A DNA stretch of 64,000 bases from contig OZ257155.1 in the NCBI GenBank assembly GCA_965279355.1, forward strand, positions 1,178,001 to 1,242,000, given 5' to 3'. A program made the translations under genes and the position numbers. The stretch comes from G965279355 sp965279355. GTDB taxonomy: Bacteria > Pseudomonadota > Alphaproteobacteria > CACIAM-22H2. Position 1 is the stretch's first letter. Each line of letters begins with the position of its first letter. The notes beneath the pieces are model-generated. The model ran no database searches, had not been told where the DNA came from, and saw nothing but the letters and a program-made list of their open reading frames with translations. Shown in pieces: positions 35,749 to 44,748 of this stretch.

Positions 35749-36684
35749 CTAGCCGGCGGGGCGCATAGCGCGCCGGACGGCATCGCCGACAAAGCGGATG
35801 GCGTCCAGGGAGTCATCGAGGATGCGAAACATGGTGAAAAAGCCGTGGATCGTGCCCGCGAAATGGCGGTGCGTCACATGCACATCCGCGTCCTTGAGTG
35901 CCTGGGCATAGGCGGCAACTTCGTCGGTCAGCGGATCGTATTCCGCGGTCAGGACGACGGCCGGCGGCAGCCCGTTGAAGCTGCGGGCACGCAGCGGTGA
36001 GGCCAGCGGGCCGCCACGAACCGTATGGTCGGGCGCATACTGATCCCAGAACCAGATCATGCTGTCGCGGGTCAGGAACGGCCCGTCGGCATATTTGTGA
36101 TAGGACGGCGTTTCGAAATTGGCGTCGGTGACGGGATAGATCAGAACCTGCAGTGCCACGCCCGGACCGCCCGCATCGCGCGCCCGCAACGCCGCGCCGG
36201 CCGCGAGATTTCCGCCGGCACTGTCGCCGGCCATGACGATCGGGAGAGGGGCACCGACAAGCTGTGCAAGATTGGCCGCCGCCCATTCCAGTGCCGTCCA
36301 CGCATCCTCGGCCGCCGCGGGGAAGCGGTTCTCCGGCGCCAGCCGATAGTCGATCAGCAGCACCGCCGACTGTGCCTCGACAGCAAGCTGCCTCGCCATC
36401 GCATCGAAATCGTCGAGCGCACCGATCACCCAGCCGCCGCCATGGAAATAGAGGATCAGCGAGAGCAGTTCGCCCTCGGGAATGAAGAGGCGCGCCTTCA
36501 CAGTGCCATGCGGCGCCGGAATGTCCTTGTCCTCGACCCGTTTCAGTTCGGGACCTGCGCCCATCAGGGCCCGGCGTCCAACTGCGGCAGCGCGGGACTC
36601 AGCTGGCGTGCTGAGATGCGGCGGCTTGCGCCCCGACGCCTGCAACGCCTCGATGAATTTCTCGACCTGTGGTTTGAGTGGCAT
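35749..36684 (-). CDS. Alpha/beta hydrolase of the HSL (hormone-sensitive lipase) family
   Basis: A 311-residue carboxylesterase. Oxyanion motif HGGGWVIG, nucleophile elbow GDSAGGN, catalytic Asp in 'EYDPLTDE' and His in 'GTIHGFF' are all present. The start at ATG 36684 has GGGAGGAC just upstream; a longer frame to 36729 is rejected. It lies 57 bases downstream of the glycosyltransferase on the same strand, so it may belong to that operon. Alternatively it supplies alcohols to the neighbouring GMC enzymes by ester cleavage. Confidence 0.9.
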   Translation of the reverse strand: MPLKPQVEKFIEALQASGRKPPHLSTPAESRAAAVGRRALMGAGPELKRVEDKDIPAPHGTVKARLFIPEGELLSLILYFHGGGWVIGALDDFDAMARQLAVEAQSAVLLIDYRLAPENRFPAAAEDAWTALEWAAANLAQLVGAPLPIVMAGDSAGGNLAAGAALRARDAGGPGVALQVLIYPVTDANFETPSYHKYADGPFLTRDSMIWFWDQYAPDHTVRGGPLASPLRARSFNGLPPAVVLTAEYDPLTDEVAAYAQALKDADVHVTHRHFAGTIHGFFTMFRILDDSLDAIRFVGDAVRRAMRPAG

Positions 36685-36741
36685 GTGTCCTCCCCGCCGC
36701 CATGATGGCGGAGGACACGCTGGAGACAAGCACCAAATCGG

Positions 36742-37824
36742 TCAGCGAACCGGCCGCAGATGATCGGCGAACTGCCGGGCCGCGTGGGCCCAGGAGAATT
36801 TCAGGGCGTGGGCGCGCGCTGCGTCACGGCTGACATCGAGCGCCCGCAGGCAAGCCAGCCGCAGATCGTCGTCCAGCGCGCCGGCATTCGAGCCGCCGAT
36901 CACATCGATGGGTCCGGTCACGGGATAGGCGGCGACGGGCAGGCCGCAGGCCAGCGCCTCCAGCAACACCAGACCGAACGTGTCGGTCTTTGATGGAAAC
37001 ACAAAGACATCGGCCGCCGCGTAATAGCGCGCCAGTTCGTTCTGCGGAAACACCCCAGCATAATAAGCGTCGGGATATTTCCGCTTGAGCTCGGCTAGGG
37101 CAGGCCCCTCACCGACTACCCACTTGGTCCCGGGGAGATCGAGCTTCAGAAAGGCTTCGACGTTCTTCTCCACGGCGACACGGCCGACATAGAGAAAGAT
37201 CGGCCGTTTCTCTTTCAGGAAGTCGCGCGGGTTCTCGCCCGCCGGCCGCTGATTGAAGATGGCGATGTCCACGCCGCGCGACCACAGCACGGCATTGGCA
37301 AAGCCAACCGCCTCCAAGTCCTGTTTCACCACCATGGTCGGCACCATCACGCGTGCGGCCTTGCCGTGGAACATCCGCATCACCGAGTAGCTGACGGACA
37401 GCGGAATGCCGAACCGGGCCTGGATGTATTCAGGAAAGCGTGTGTGATAGGCCGTGGTGAACGGCATGCCCTGCTTCAGCGCATGCTTACGCGCGGCCCA
37501 GCCCAGCGGGCCCTCAGTGGCGATATGCAGCGCATCCGGCGCAAAGTCATCGATCATCTGCCGTAGCTTGCGACCCGGCAGGATCGACAGGCGAATTTCC
37601 GGATAGGTCGGGCACGGGACCGTGCGGAACGCCTGCGGCGTGACCATGAAGACCGTGTGCCCCATGGCCTCCAGTTCGCGCCGTGTCTCCGTCAGCGTGC
37701 GAACGACACCGTTGACCTGCGGTGTCCAGGCATCGGTCACAATGCAGATGCGCATCGGTCCCTCGTCCAGTGTGGTGGCGATTGAGGCTGGCGTTGCGAT
37801 TGCGGCGGCATCGAGCGGCGTCAT
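36742..37824 (-). CDS. GT4 glycosyltransferase, probably a diacylglycerol glycosyltransferase (Agt-like)
   Basis: A 360-residue GT-B enzyme. The N-terminal domain opens MRICIVTDAWTPQVNGVVRTL at about residue 24 and includes HIATEGPLGWAARK and TAYHTRFPEY; the C-terminal domain has 'FLYVGRVAVEKNVEAFL' and the donor-site stretch 'KTDTFGLVLLEALACGLPVAAYP'. This is the MgtA/Agt-like group that glycosylates diacylglycerol. It starts inside the ATGA overlap with the phosphoesterase gene, so the two are co-translated. With a PlcP-type partner the expected product is a glycoglycerolipid replacing phospholipid. The donor sugar cannot be assigned. Confidence 0.87.
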   Translation of the reverse strand: MTPLDAAAIATPASIATTLDEGPMRICIVTDAWTPQVNGVVRTLTETRRELEAMGHTVFMVTPQAFRTVPCPTYPEIRLSILPGRKLRQMIDDFAPDALHIATEGPLGWAARKHALKQGMPFTTAYHTRFPEYIQARFGIPLSVSYSVMRMFHGKAARVMVPTMVVKQDLEAVGFANAVLWSRGVDIAIFNQRPAGENPRDFLKEKRPIFLYVGRVAVEKNVEAFLKLDLPGTKWVVGEGPALAELKRKYPDAYYAGVFPQNELARYYAAADVFVFPSKTDTFGLVLLEALACGLPVAAYPVTGPIDVIGGSNAGALDDDLRLACLRALDVSRDAARAHALKFSWAHAARQFADHLRPVR

Positions 37825-38642
37825 GCAACCACTCCCATTTCGTGAAAGTTGCGCAGCTTGGCCCAGTGCAGGATTTCAAGCTTTCCGGTCGCGTCCTCGA
37901 CAAGGGCCGTGCAGCTCTCAACCCAGTCACCGTCATTGCAGTAAAGAATGCCGTCGATCTCGCGGATTTCGGCCTTGTGGATGTGACCGCAGACCACTCC
38001 GTCGGCCCCGCGCCGCTTCGCTTCAGTGGCAACAGCGGCTTCGTAGTTGCCGATATAGCTTACGGCGTTCTTGACCTTGTGCTTCAGGAACGCCGAGAGC
38101 GACCAATAGGGATAACCCAGCTTCAACCGCGCCTTGTTGAACCAGTGATTGAGGATGAGGGCGGCGTTGTAGGCACGGTCGCCAAGGAAGGCGAGCCAGC
38201 GCGCGTAGCGCACCACGCCATCGAACGCATCGCCATGCAGGATAAGGAGCTTCCGGCCATCCGCCGTCGTATGCATCGTCTCGCCGGTAACGTAGATGCC
38301 CCCGAAATGCAGATCGAGATAGTCCCGCATCATCTCGTCGTGATTGCCGGGCACATAAATCACCTGCGTGCCCTTGCGCGCCTTGCGCAGCACCTTCTGC
38401 ACGACATCGTTGTGCGCCTGGTTCCAGTACCAGGATTGACGCAGGCGCCAGCCGTCGACGATATCGCCCACGAGATAGAGATAATCGGATTCAGTGTGCT
38501 TCAGAAAATCGAGCAGGAAGGCCGCCTTGCAGCCGCGCGTTCCGAGATGCACATCGGAAATCCAGATCGACCGGTAGTGCCGCACGCGTGGCTCCGGTGC
38601 GCCTCTTTCGAGTCCGTCCGGCTGTCGGGTCGCGCGCATCAT
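37821..38642 (-). CDS. Calcineurin-like metallophosphoesterase, PlcP-like (annotated elsewhere as UDP-2,3-diacylglucosamine diphosphatase-like)
   Basis: A 273-residue two-metal phosphoesterase with the full motif series: ISDVHLGTRG, GDIVDGW, GNHDE, LHGDAFD and GHIHKAEI. The sequence 'WYWNQAHNDVVQKVLRKARKGTQVIYVPGNHDEMMRDYL' is typical of the LpxH-like group that includes PlcP, the phospholipase C of phosphate-stress lipid remodelling. Overlap with an Agt-like glycosyltransferase gene favours PlcP over LpxH, since alphaproteobacteria generally use LpxI for lipid A. I searched the upstream 125 bases for a PHO box and found none convincing. Confidence 0.82.
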   Translation of the reverse strand: MMRATRQPDGLERGAPEPRVRHYRSIWISDVHLGTRGCKAAFLLDFLKHTESDYLYLVGDIVDGWRLRQSWYWNQAHNDVVQKVLRKARKGTQVIYVPGNHDEMMRDYLDLHFGGIYVTGETMHTTADGRKLLILHGDAFDGVVRYARWLAFLGDRAYNAALILNHWFNKARLKLGYPYWSLSAFLKHKVKNAVSYIGNYEAAVATEAKRRGADGVVCGHIHKAEIREIDGILYCNDGDWVESCTALVEDATGKLEILHWAKLRNFHEMGVVA

Positions 38643-38767
38643 GTGTTTGCTCTCGCCGAGTCGGGGCTACATTTTCTATGTGTTCTTAATAGATGTTGTG
38701 GTAATTCAGCAATGCAAACCAAGACAAAAGCGCAATTTAATCAATCGTTCTCGGAAGATTCATAAAT

Positions 38768-39688
38768 ATGTCATCCACGAATACTTCGATTGCCGGGCCG
38801 CTTCGTCTTCTCGTCATCTACAACCCGACAGCCGGCTGGCGCCGCCAACGCGTGCTGCACGCCGTCCTCGACGAATTGCGACAGCAGGGCGCAGTCGTGA
38901 CGCTGCGCGAGACCAAGCAGCGCGGAGACGCGGAAAAATTCGCACGGGCGGCGGAGGCGAAGTTCTACGACCGCGTCGTCGTGGCCGGCGGAGATGGCAC
39001 CATCAACGAAGCGATCAATGGCCTGGTCGGGCGCAAACTGCCGCTCGCCATTGTGCCGATGGGAACGGCCAACGTGCTCGCGGCGGAGATCGGACTTGGC
39101 TTGCGGCCCTCCCAGATCGCCGCGTCCATTTTGCAGAGCACGCCGCGACCGGTGATGCTCGGCCGAACCGTCACGGCGAATGGAGACAAGCGGCGCTTCG
39201 TGATGATGGCCGGGGTCGGCTTCGATGCGAATGTCGTCGAAAACCTGAACCTGCCTCTGAAGCGCATGACCGGAAAGTTTGCGTATGTCGTCGCGTCGCT
39301 GATGCAGATCCTGCGACATCGCGGACGCATCTACGAGGTGACCATCGACGGCCGTCCCTACCGCGCCGCGTCCGTGATCATCGCCAACGGCCACTATTAC
39401 GGCGGCCGGTTCGTCGCGGCCCCCGATGCCCGTCTGGAAGACAGGTCGCTCCAGGTCTGTCTGTTCGACCGTGCGGGGCGCATCGACATCATCCGTTATG
39501 CCCTGGCGCTGATGATGGGCCGGCTGCACCGCCTACCCGATGTCCGGATCGTTCCGGCACAGCGCATTACGATCACGGGCCCTGCCGGCGAGCCGGTCCA
39601 GCTCGACGGTGACGCCGACGCCCGCCTGCCCATCCAGATCGATCTCGACGATCATGGGTTCCAGCTGGTGATGCCCGCCGCCGCTTAA
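38768..39688 (+). CDS. Diacylglycerol/lipid kinase family protein (YegS/DgkB type)
   Basis: A 306-residue lipid kinase with the nucleotide motif GGDGT (residues 74-78) preceded by RLLVIYNPTAGWRRQ and followed by GTANVLAAEIGL. The start at ATG 38768 has GGAAG nine bases upstream. It diverges from the PlcP-like gene across 125 bases. It would phosphorylate diacylglycerol, the product of PlcP, returning it to phosphatidate, which fits a lipid-remodelling neighbourhood. Lipid preference is not visible from sequence. Confidence 0.88.
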   Translation: MSSTNTSIAGPLRLLVIYNPTAGWRRQRVLHAVLDELRQQGAVVTLRETKQRGDAEKFARAAEAKFYDRVVVAGGDGTINEAINGLVGRKLPLAIVPMGTANVLAAEIGLGLRPSQIAASILQSTPRPVMLGRTVTANGDKRRFVMMAGVGFDANVVENLNLPLKRMTGKFAYVVASLMQILRHRGRIYEVTIDGRPYRAASVIIANGHYYGGRFVAAPDARLEDRSLQVCLFDRAGRIDIIRYALALMMGRLHRLPDVRIVPAQRITITGPAGEPVQLDGDADARLPIQIDLDDHGFQLVMPAAA

Positions 39689-39750
39689 GCCTGTTGCCGC
39701 GCTCCCTGCCGACTGCAACACTGCGGCCTGGGGAAACGGACTGCGGATTC

Positions 39751-41373
39751 ATGACAGAACAATCACCACTCGATATCGGCGGCTTCGACTACATCGTTGT
39801 CGGCGCCGGATCCGCCGGCTGCGTGCTCGCCAACCGGCTGAGCGCCGATCCGTCCGTGAAGGTCCTGCTGCTCGAAGCCGGGGGCAATGACAACTACATC
39901 TGGATTCACATCCCGGTTGGTTATCTCTACACGCAGAACAATCCGCGCACCGACTGGTGTTTCAAAACCGATGCCGAAGCCGGTTTGAACGGCCGCGCGC
40001 TCAACTATCCGCGCGGACGGGTGCTCGGTGGCTCGTCGTCCATCAACGGCATGATCTACATGCGCGGACAGGCGCGCGACTACGACCTGTGGCGGCAGTT
40101 CGGCAATACCGGCTGGGGGTGGGACGACGTCCTGCCCTATTTCAAGAAGTCGGAAGACTACGTCCACGGCGCCGATGACATGCACGGCAGCGGCGGCGAG
40201 TGGCGGGTTGAGGAGATGCGACTGCGCTGGGAAATCCTCGATGCGTTCCGCGAAGCGGCGGCACAGACCGGCATTCCCAAGACCGACGACTTCAACCGCG
40301 GCAACAATGAGGGTTGCGGCTATTTCCAGGTGAACCAGAAACGCGGCGTGCGCTGGAACGCGACGAAGGCGTTTCTCCGCCCCGCGATGAAGCGGTCCAA
40401 CCTGACGGTGCTGACGCATGCGCAGGTCAGCCGCCTGCGCGTTGAGGGCAAGCGTGCGGTCGGTGTCGAGTTCTGGCAGGGCACCGTGCCGAGCTATGCC
40501 GGAGCGAAGGGCGAAATCCTGCTGGCCAGCGGCGCGGTCGGCTCGCCGCAGCTTCTGCAACTGTCCGGCATCGGTCCGGGCAGTGTGCTGCGCGAGCATG
40601 GCGTCGAGGTGCGACACGACCTGCCCGGCGTCGGCGAGAACCTGCAGGACCATCTGCAGATCCGCACCGTCTTTAAGGTAAAGAACGTCCGCACGCTCAA
40701 CGAGCTCGCCAACAACCCCATCCGCAAGATGATGATGGGTCTGCAATATTTCCTGCAGAAGCGCGGCCCGCTGACCATGGCGCCGAGCCAGCTCGGCTGC
40801 TTCGCGAAGAGCGATCCGTCAAAGGACACGCCCGATCTCGAGTATCACGTGCAGCCGCTTAGCCTCGACAAGTTCGGCGACCCGCTGCATGCGTTCAAGG
40901 CGTTCACGGCATCCGTGTGCAACCTGCGCCCGACCAGTCGCGGCCATATCCGCATCAAGCATCCCGATCCGCGCCAGCACCCTGCAATTCGCCCGAACTA
41001 TCTGTCGACGGTAGAGGATCGTCATGTCGCGGCGCAGGCGATCCGCCTGACCCGCAGAATCTGCGCGGCACCGGCGCTCACTCGCTATTCGCCGGAGGAA
41101 TACCTGCCCGGTCCGCAATTACAGTCCGACGAAGATCTGTCGAAAGCAGCCGGCACAATTGGCACCACGATCTTCCATCCGGTCGGCACCTGCCGCATGG
41201 GGCCGGACGAGATGTCGGTGGTCGATGAGCGGCTGCGGGTCCGCGGAGTTCAGGGCCTGCGCGTGGTCGACGGCTCGGTCATGCCGACCATTACGTCGGG
41301 CAACACCAATTCGCCCATCATCATGATTGCCGAAAAAGCATCCGATATGATCCGCGCGGACCGCCGCGCCTGA
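39751..41373 (+). CDS. GMC family FAD-dependent oxidoreductase 4
   Basis: A 540-residue paralogue of the three tandem GMC genes, separated from them by four other genes. FAD motif IVVGAGSAGCVLANRLS, GRVLGGSSSINGMIYMRG, active-site His476 (FHPVGTCRMG) and SGNTNSPIIMIAEKASDMI. ATG 39751 is chosen; the longer frame to 39694 lacks a site. Its VGSGSVLREHG...NELANNPIR region is closer to copies 1 and 2 than to unrelated GMC enzymes, suggesting a duplication later split by insertion or rearrangement. Confidence 0.92.
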   Translation: MTEQSPLDIGGFDYIVVGAGSAGCVLANRLSADPSVKVLLLEAGGNDNYIWIHIPVGYLYTQNNPRTDWCFKTDAEAGLNGRALNYPRGRVLGGSSSINGMIYMRGQARDYDLWRQFGNTGWGWDDVLPYFKKSEDYVHGADDMHGSGGEWRVEEMRLRWEILDAFREAAAQTGIPKTDDFNRGNNEGCGYFQVNQKRGVRWNATKAFLRPAMKRSNLTVLTHAQVSRLRVEGKRAVGVEFWQGTVPSYAGAKGEILLASGAVGSPQLLQLSGIGPGSVLREHGVEVRHDLPGVGENLQDHLQIRTVFKVKNVRTLNELANNPIRKMMMGLQYFLQKRGPLTMAPSQLGCFAKSDPSKDTPDLEYHVQPLSLDKFGDPLHAFKAFTASVCNLRPTSRGHIRIKHPDPRQHPAIRPNYLSTVEDRHVAAQAIRLTRRICAAPALTRYSPEEYLPGPQLQSDEDLSKAAGTIGTTIFHPVGTCRMGPDEMSVVDERLRVRGVQGLRVVDGSVMPTITSGNTNSPIIMIAEKASDMIRADRRA

Positions 41374-41374
41374 C

Positions 41375-42931
41375 CTAGAGCGCGAGCCGCCGCTTGATGT
41401 CGGCGACGATCGCATCCACCGGGCGCGCGGCATCGACGGCGAGCCATCCCGCCGGCCGCGCAATGCGGGCGCGCTGATCCATCATCACCTCGACCGTGGC
41501 GTCCGAGGCATCCCCCTCGCGCGACGCGATCCGCATCTTCAGCACCGGCGCCGGTGCTTCCAGCCACACGGCATCCAGCGGCACGCCGGCCCGGCGCGCG
41601 ACCGAGCGGATCTGATCGCGCTGTTCGGCTTCGCCGTAGACGGCATCGGTAATGACCGCATGTCCCAAGGCAAGAATCTCTGCCGCCCGCTCCGCGACCG
41701 TCGCAAAGACCTTGTCGGACATCTCCGGCGTATAGGCGGACTGCGGCAACCGCTCAGTCTCATGCACACCCATGATCTGCTTGCGCACGACATCGCTGCG
41801 AATGATAACGGCACCCGGCGCCGGACCGACCAGCGCAGCCAGCACACGCGCCGTCGTCGTCTTGCCGCTTCCCGAAAGCCCGCCGATCACAATCATGCGC
41901 GGGCCGGGCGGATCGAGATAGGCGATGGCGCGGTCCAGCAGTGCGCGCGCCTCCATCAGCTTCTGCTTCGCCGTGGGATCGAGCGCTGCCTGTCTTGCGG
42001 TGACGTGCGCGCGGATGGCGGCGCGGGTGGCGAGAAACAGAGGAAGTGTCTGCAGGCCCTCAAAATCGAGGCGCTGTTCCAGATAGCGGTTGAGAACGGC
42101 ATTGGCGAGACTGCGCCGATGCTGCCGGTCGAGGTCCATCAGCAGGAACGCAAGATCATAGAAGACATCGATCGATGCCAACGCCTCGTCGAACTCCAGC
42201 GCATCGAACAGTGTCGGCTTGCCCTCGAACAGGCAGATATTATTGAGATGCAGGTCGCCGTGGCCATGGCGCACGAGACCGCTCTCGCGCCGGCGCTCCA
42301 GCAACGGCGCCAGATGCTCAAGCGACGCGGCTGAAAGCTGCATCAGACGTTCGACCTTGGCCGTCTCGAATACCTGATCGAGCGCCTGAAACTCCCTGAG
42401 GTCGCCGTCGAGCACCCGCTTGATGCCGGCTGCTCCGCCTTGCCCGGGCGTCGGCTCCGCCGTCCGGTGGAAATCGGCGATGACATCGGCCAGCTCGCGC
42501 ATCATCGCCTGTGTCAGCTTGCCGCGCTGGCTTAGCCGCTCGAAGAGATTGTCCTGATCGAAGCGCCGCAGCACCACCACCCAGTCGACGGCATCGGCGG
42601 GCGCGGTACCTAAGTCGGCAAAGCGCATCGCGGCGCCGTCCTTCACGATGGCACGAACCTCAAGATAGATCCTGGGCGCCGTCCGGCGGTTGACCTGCAG
42701 TTCGCGTTCGCAAACCTGGCGTCGTTTGTCAGGCGTCGAGAAATCCATGTACGGGAATTTGATGGCGCGCTTGAGCTTGTAGGCATGCTCGCCGGCCAGA
42801 AAGACATAGGCACCGTGCGTCTCGATACGCTCGACCACCGCGTCGCCGCCCAGCCCATAGGTCGCCGGCGCCGACAGGAAGTCGATGACCTGCTGCTGGC
42901 CGGAATCCCCGCTCGTTCCTGCACTCGCCAC
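41375..42931 (-). CDS. Bifunctional aminoglycoside phosphotransferase-like / P-loop kinase
   Basis: A 518-residue two-domain protein. The N-terminal part is an APH-like kinase domain with 'LKRAIKFPYMDFSTPDKRRQVCERELQVN', the HGDLHLNNI catalytic loop and the 'LFDALEFDEALASIDVFYDLAF' metal segment. The C-terminal AAA/zeta-like domain starts near residue 345 with P-loop GGLSGSGKTTT. The pair is commonly annotated as AAA-family ATPase, with no demonstrated substrate. It is convergent with GMC copy 4, one base from its stop. Confidence 0.85.
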   Translation of the reverse strand: MASAGTSGDSGQQQVIDFLSAPATYGLGGDAVVERIETHGAYVFLAGEHAYKLKRAIKFPYMDFSTPDKRRQVCERELQVNRRTAPRIYLEVRAIVKDGAAMRFADLGTAPADAVDWVVVLRRFDQDNLFERLSQRGKLTQAMMRELADVIADFHRTAEPTPGQGGAAGIKRVLDGDLREFQALDQVFETAKVERLMQLSAASLEHLAPLLERRRESGLVRHGHGDLHLNNICLFEGKPTLFDALEFDEALASIDVFYDLAFLLMDLDRQHRRSLANAVLNRYLEQRLDFEGLQTLPLFLATRAAIRAHVTARQAALDPTAKQKLMEARALLDRAIAYLDPPGPRMIVIGGLSGSGKTTTARVLAALVGPAPGAVIIRSDVVRKQIMGVHETERLPQSAYTPEMSDKVFATVAERAAEILALGHAVITDAVYGEAEQRDQIRSVARRAGVPLDAVWLEAPAPVLKMRIASREGDASDATVEVMMDQRARIARPAGWLAVDAARPVDAIVADIKRRLAL

Positions 42932-42959
42932 GTAACCGTCCTCGGTCTTCTTCTTTGGC

Positions 42960-42978
42960 CGGGCCGCTTCTCGGCCCG
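42960..42978. terminator. GC-rich hairpin between kinase and acyl-CoA synthetase genes
   Basis: A perfect seven-base stem (CGGGCCG ... CGGCCCG) with a five-base loop lies ten bases past the synthetase stop (minus strand). There is no T run on that strand, so it may be a factor-assisted terminator or simply a structured spacer. Confidence 0.4.
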
Positions 42979-42987
42979 ACAGGAAGC

Positions 42988-44628
42988 CTAGCCGAGATTG
43001 AAATCCCGCAGGGCCTGCTCCCGCAGCTTATTCTTCTGCACTTTGTTGCTTCCTGTCATGCCGATTCCGTCGAAAGTGACGATGACACGTAAATAACGCG
43101 GGACCTTAAAATTGGCGCAGCGGGAGCGGCACCAGTCGATCAGCTCGGCGGGCTCCGCGCCGACGCCGTCGTTCAGGATCACATAGGCTGCCACCACCTC
43201 ACCCAGCCGGGAATCTGGCACGCCAATTACCTGCGCCTGCCTAATTTTTGGGTGACTGTGGAGCAGCTCCTCGACATCCGCCGGCGCCACGTTCTCGCCG
43301 CCGACCCGCAACATGTCCTTGGCGCGGCCGATGAAGCGCAGCCGCCCACGATCATCCACAGCGCCAAGATCGCCGGTCCGCAGCCAGCCCTCGGATGTAA
43401 TCGTCGCCGCCGTCGCCTCGGGCTTCTTGTAATAGCCCTTCATGACGCTCCAGCCCCGCACCTGAATCTCTCCCGGCACATCGGGCGGCTGCACGACGCC
43501 GGTTTCGATATCCACGATCCGCACCTCGAGGCCCTTATGCGGCGTGGTGATGCCGGACAGCCGGTCCTCTTCGGGCTCGTCGATCCGGGTCATGATGATG
43601 TTCGGCGATGCCTCGGACAGGCCATAGGCGCAACAGAGATCGCGCAGACCCAGCCGGTCGCGCGCCATCTTCATCACCTCATATCCCGCCGCCGCCCAGC
43701 CGCCGCGCAGCACCAGCGGATAGTCCGCACGTCTGGGATGATTGACGATCATCAGGAAGATCGTGTCGTTGCCCGACATCAGGGTGCAGCGCTCGCGTGA
43801 CATGATCCGCAGCGACTCTTCCGCATCGAAGACGGCGACCGTCACGAGACACGCGCCGGCGGAGAGCGACACAAGAATGGAGAGCGTCGTGCCGGCGACG
43901 TGACTGAACACGCGCGGGCTGTAGTAGCGATCGCCCGGACGGACACCGATACAGGCGGCTACGGTGGCGGCGTTGCGCAGCATGTTGTCATGCGTGAGCA
44001 TCACGCCCTTGGGATCGGCGGTGGTCCCCGACGTGTACTGGATCAATGCCACATCGTGCGCGCCGATCTTCGGCAGCTTCGCATCGAAATCCCCGACGAC
44101 CGGCTGGCACAGAATGGAGAACGATAGCGCCCCTTTGGGCACATCGGCACCGCGCACGACGACATGCCGCAGGGCCGGGAGCGCGGCAGAGGGAAGCGTG
44201 CCGTCGATCCCGGGACAGATCGCCCGCAGCATGGCGATGAAGTCGATTTTCAGGAAGCGGTCGGCGATGACCAGCGCCTTGGCATCGGATTGCGCCAGGC
44301 AATAACGCAGTTCCGATTCCTTGAAGCGCGTGTTGACCGGCACGATGACCGCGCCGACCAGCGCGCAGCCATAAAAGACCGCCGCCCACTCCGCCGAGTT
44401 CTCCATGCAGACCGCGACATGATCGCCGCGGGCGATGCCGAGACCCAGCAGACCCGAAGCAACGCGGCGCGCGCGCTCACAAAGCTCGCCATAGGTCAGG
44501 CGGGTATCGCCCGCCACCAGCGCATCCATGGCCGGATGCGCTTTCGCGAGGTCCGCCAACGCCAGCCCGAAGGTTCGCGGCGTCCAGGGGTCGAGTTGCC
44601 GATTGAGGAAACGGTCGTCCATGACCAT
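42988..44628 (-). CDS. Acyl-CoA synthetase (AMP-forming, ANL superfamily)
   Basis: A 546-residue adenylating enzyme. The P-loop core YTSGTTADPKG, the A5 motif YGLSEASPN, A7 GWLRTGDLG, A8 RFIGRAKDMLRVGGENV and the C-terminal lysine (GSNKVQKNKL) are present. I start at ATG 44628 (MVMDDRFLNRQLD); two further upstream ATGs are weaker. It diverges from the HMG-CoA-lyase-like operon with 120 bases between them, so it may activate the acid that the operon then degrades. The acyl chain cannot be named. Confidence 0.9.
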   Translation of the reverse strand: MVMDDRFLNRQLDPWTPRTFGLALADLAKAHPAMDALVAGDTRLTYGELCERARRVASGLLGLGIARGDHVAVCMENSAEWAAVFYGCALVGAVIVPVNTRFKESELRYCLAQSDAKALVIADRFLKIDFIAMLRAICPGIDGTLPSAALPALRHVVVRGADVPKGALSFSILCQPVVGDFDAKLPKIGAHDVALIQYTSGTTADPKGVMLTHDNMLRNAATVAACIGVRPGDRYYSPRVFSHVAGTTLSILVSLSAGACLVTVAVFDAEESLRIMSRERCTLMSGNDTIFLMIVNHPRRADYPLVLRGGWAAAGYEVMKMARDRLGLRDLCCAYGLSEASPNIIMTRIDEPEEDRLSGITTPHKGLEVRIVDIETGVVQPPDVPGEIQVRGWSVMKGYYKKPEATAATITSEGWLRTGDLGAVDDRGRLRFIGRAKDMLRVGGENVAPADVEELLHSHPKIRQAQVIGVPDSRLGEVVAAYVILNDGVGAEPAELIDWCRSRCANFKVPRYLRVIVTFDGIGMTGSNKVQKNKLREQALRDFNLG

Positions 44629-44738
44629 GGCCGTACCCCGCGCGGGATGCATGGTCAAGCATGCGAGACGCGTTGACGGCGGCAGCGGCGGGCGGCAACG
44701 TACGCCCCGGCGGCCCACTTTTCACCAGCCGTCCGATC

Positions 44739-44744
44739 GGGAGG
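44739..44744 (+). promoter_or_regulatory. Ribosome binding site before a CTG start
   Basis: GGGAGG, four bases before CTG 44749. There is no ATG, GTG or TTG at a usable distance, and the codon after CTG begins the conserved N-terminal segment of the lyase-like protein. Confidence 0.7.
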
Positions 44745-44748
44745 AACT

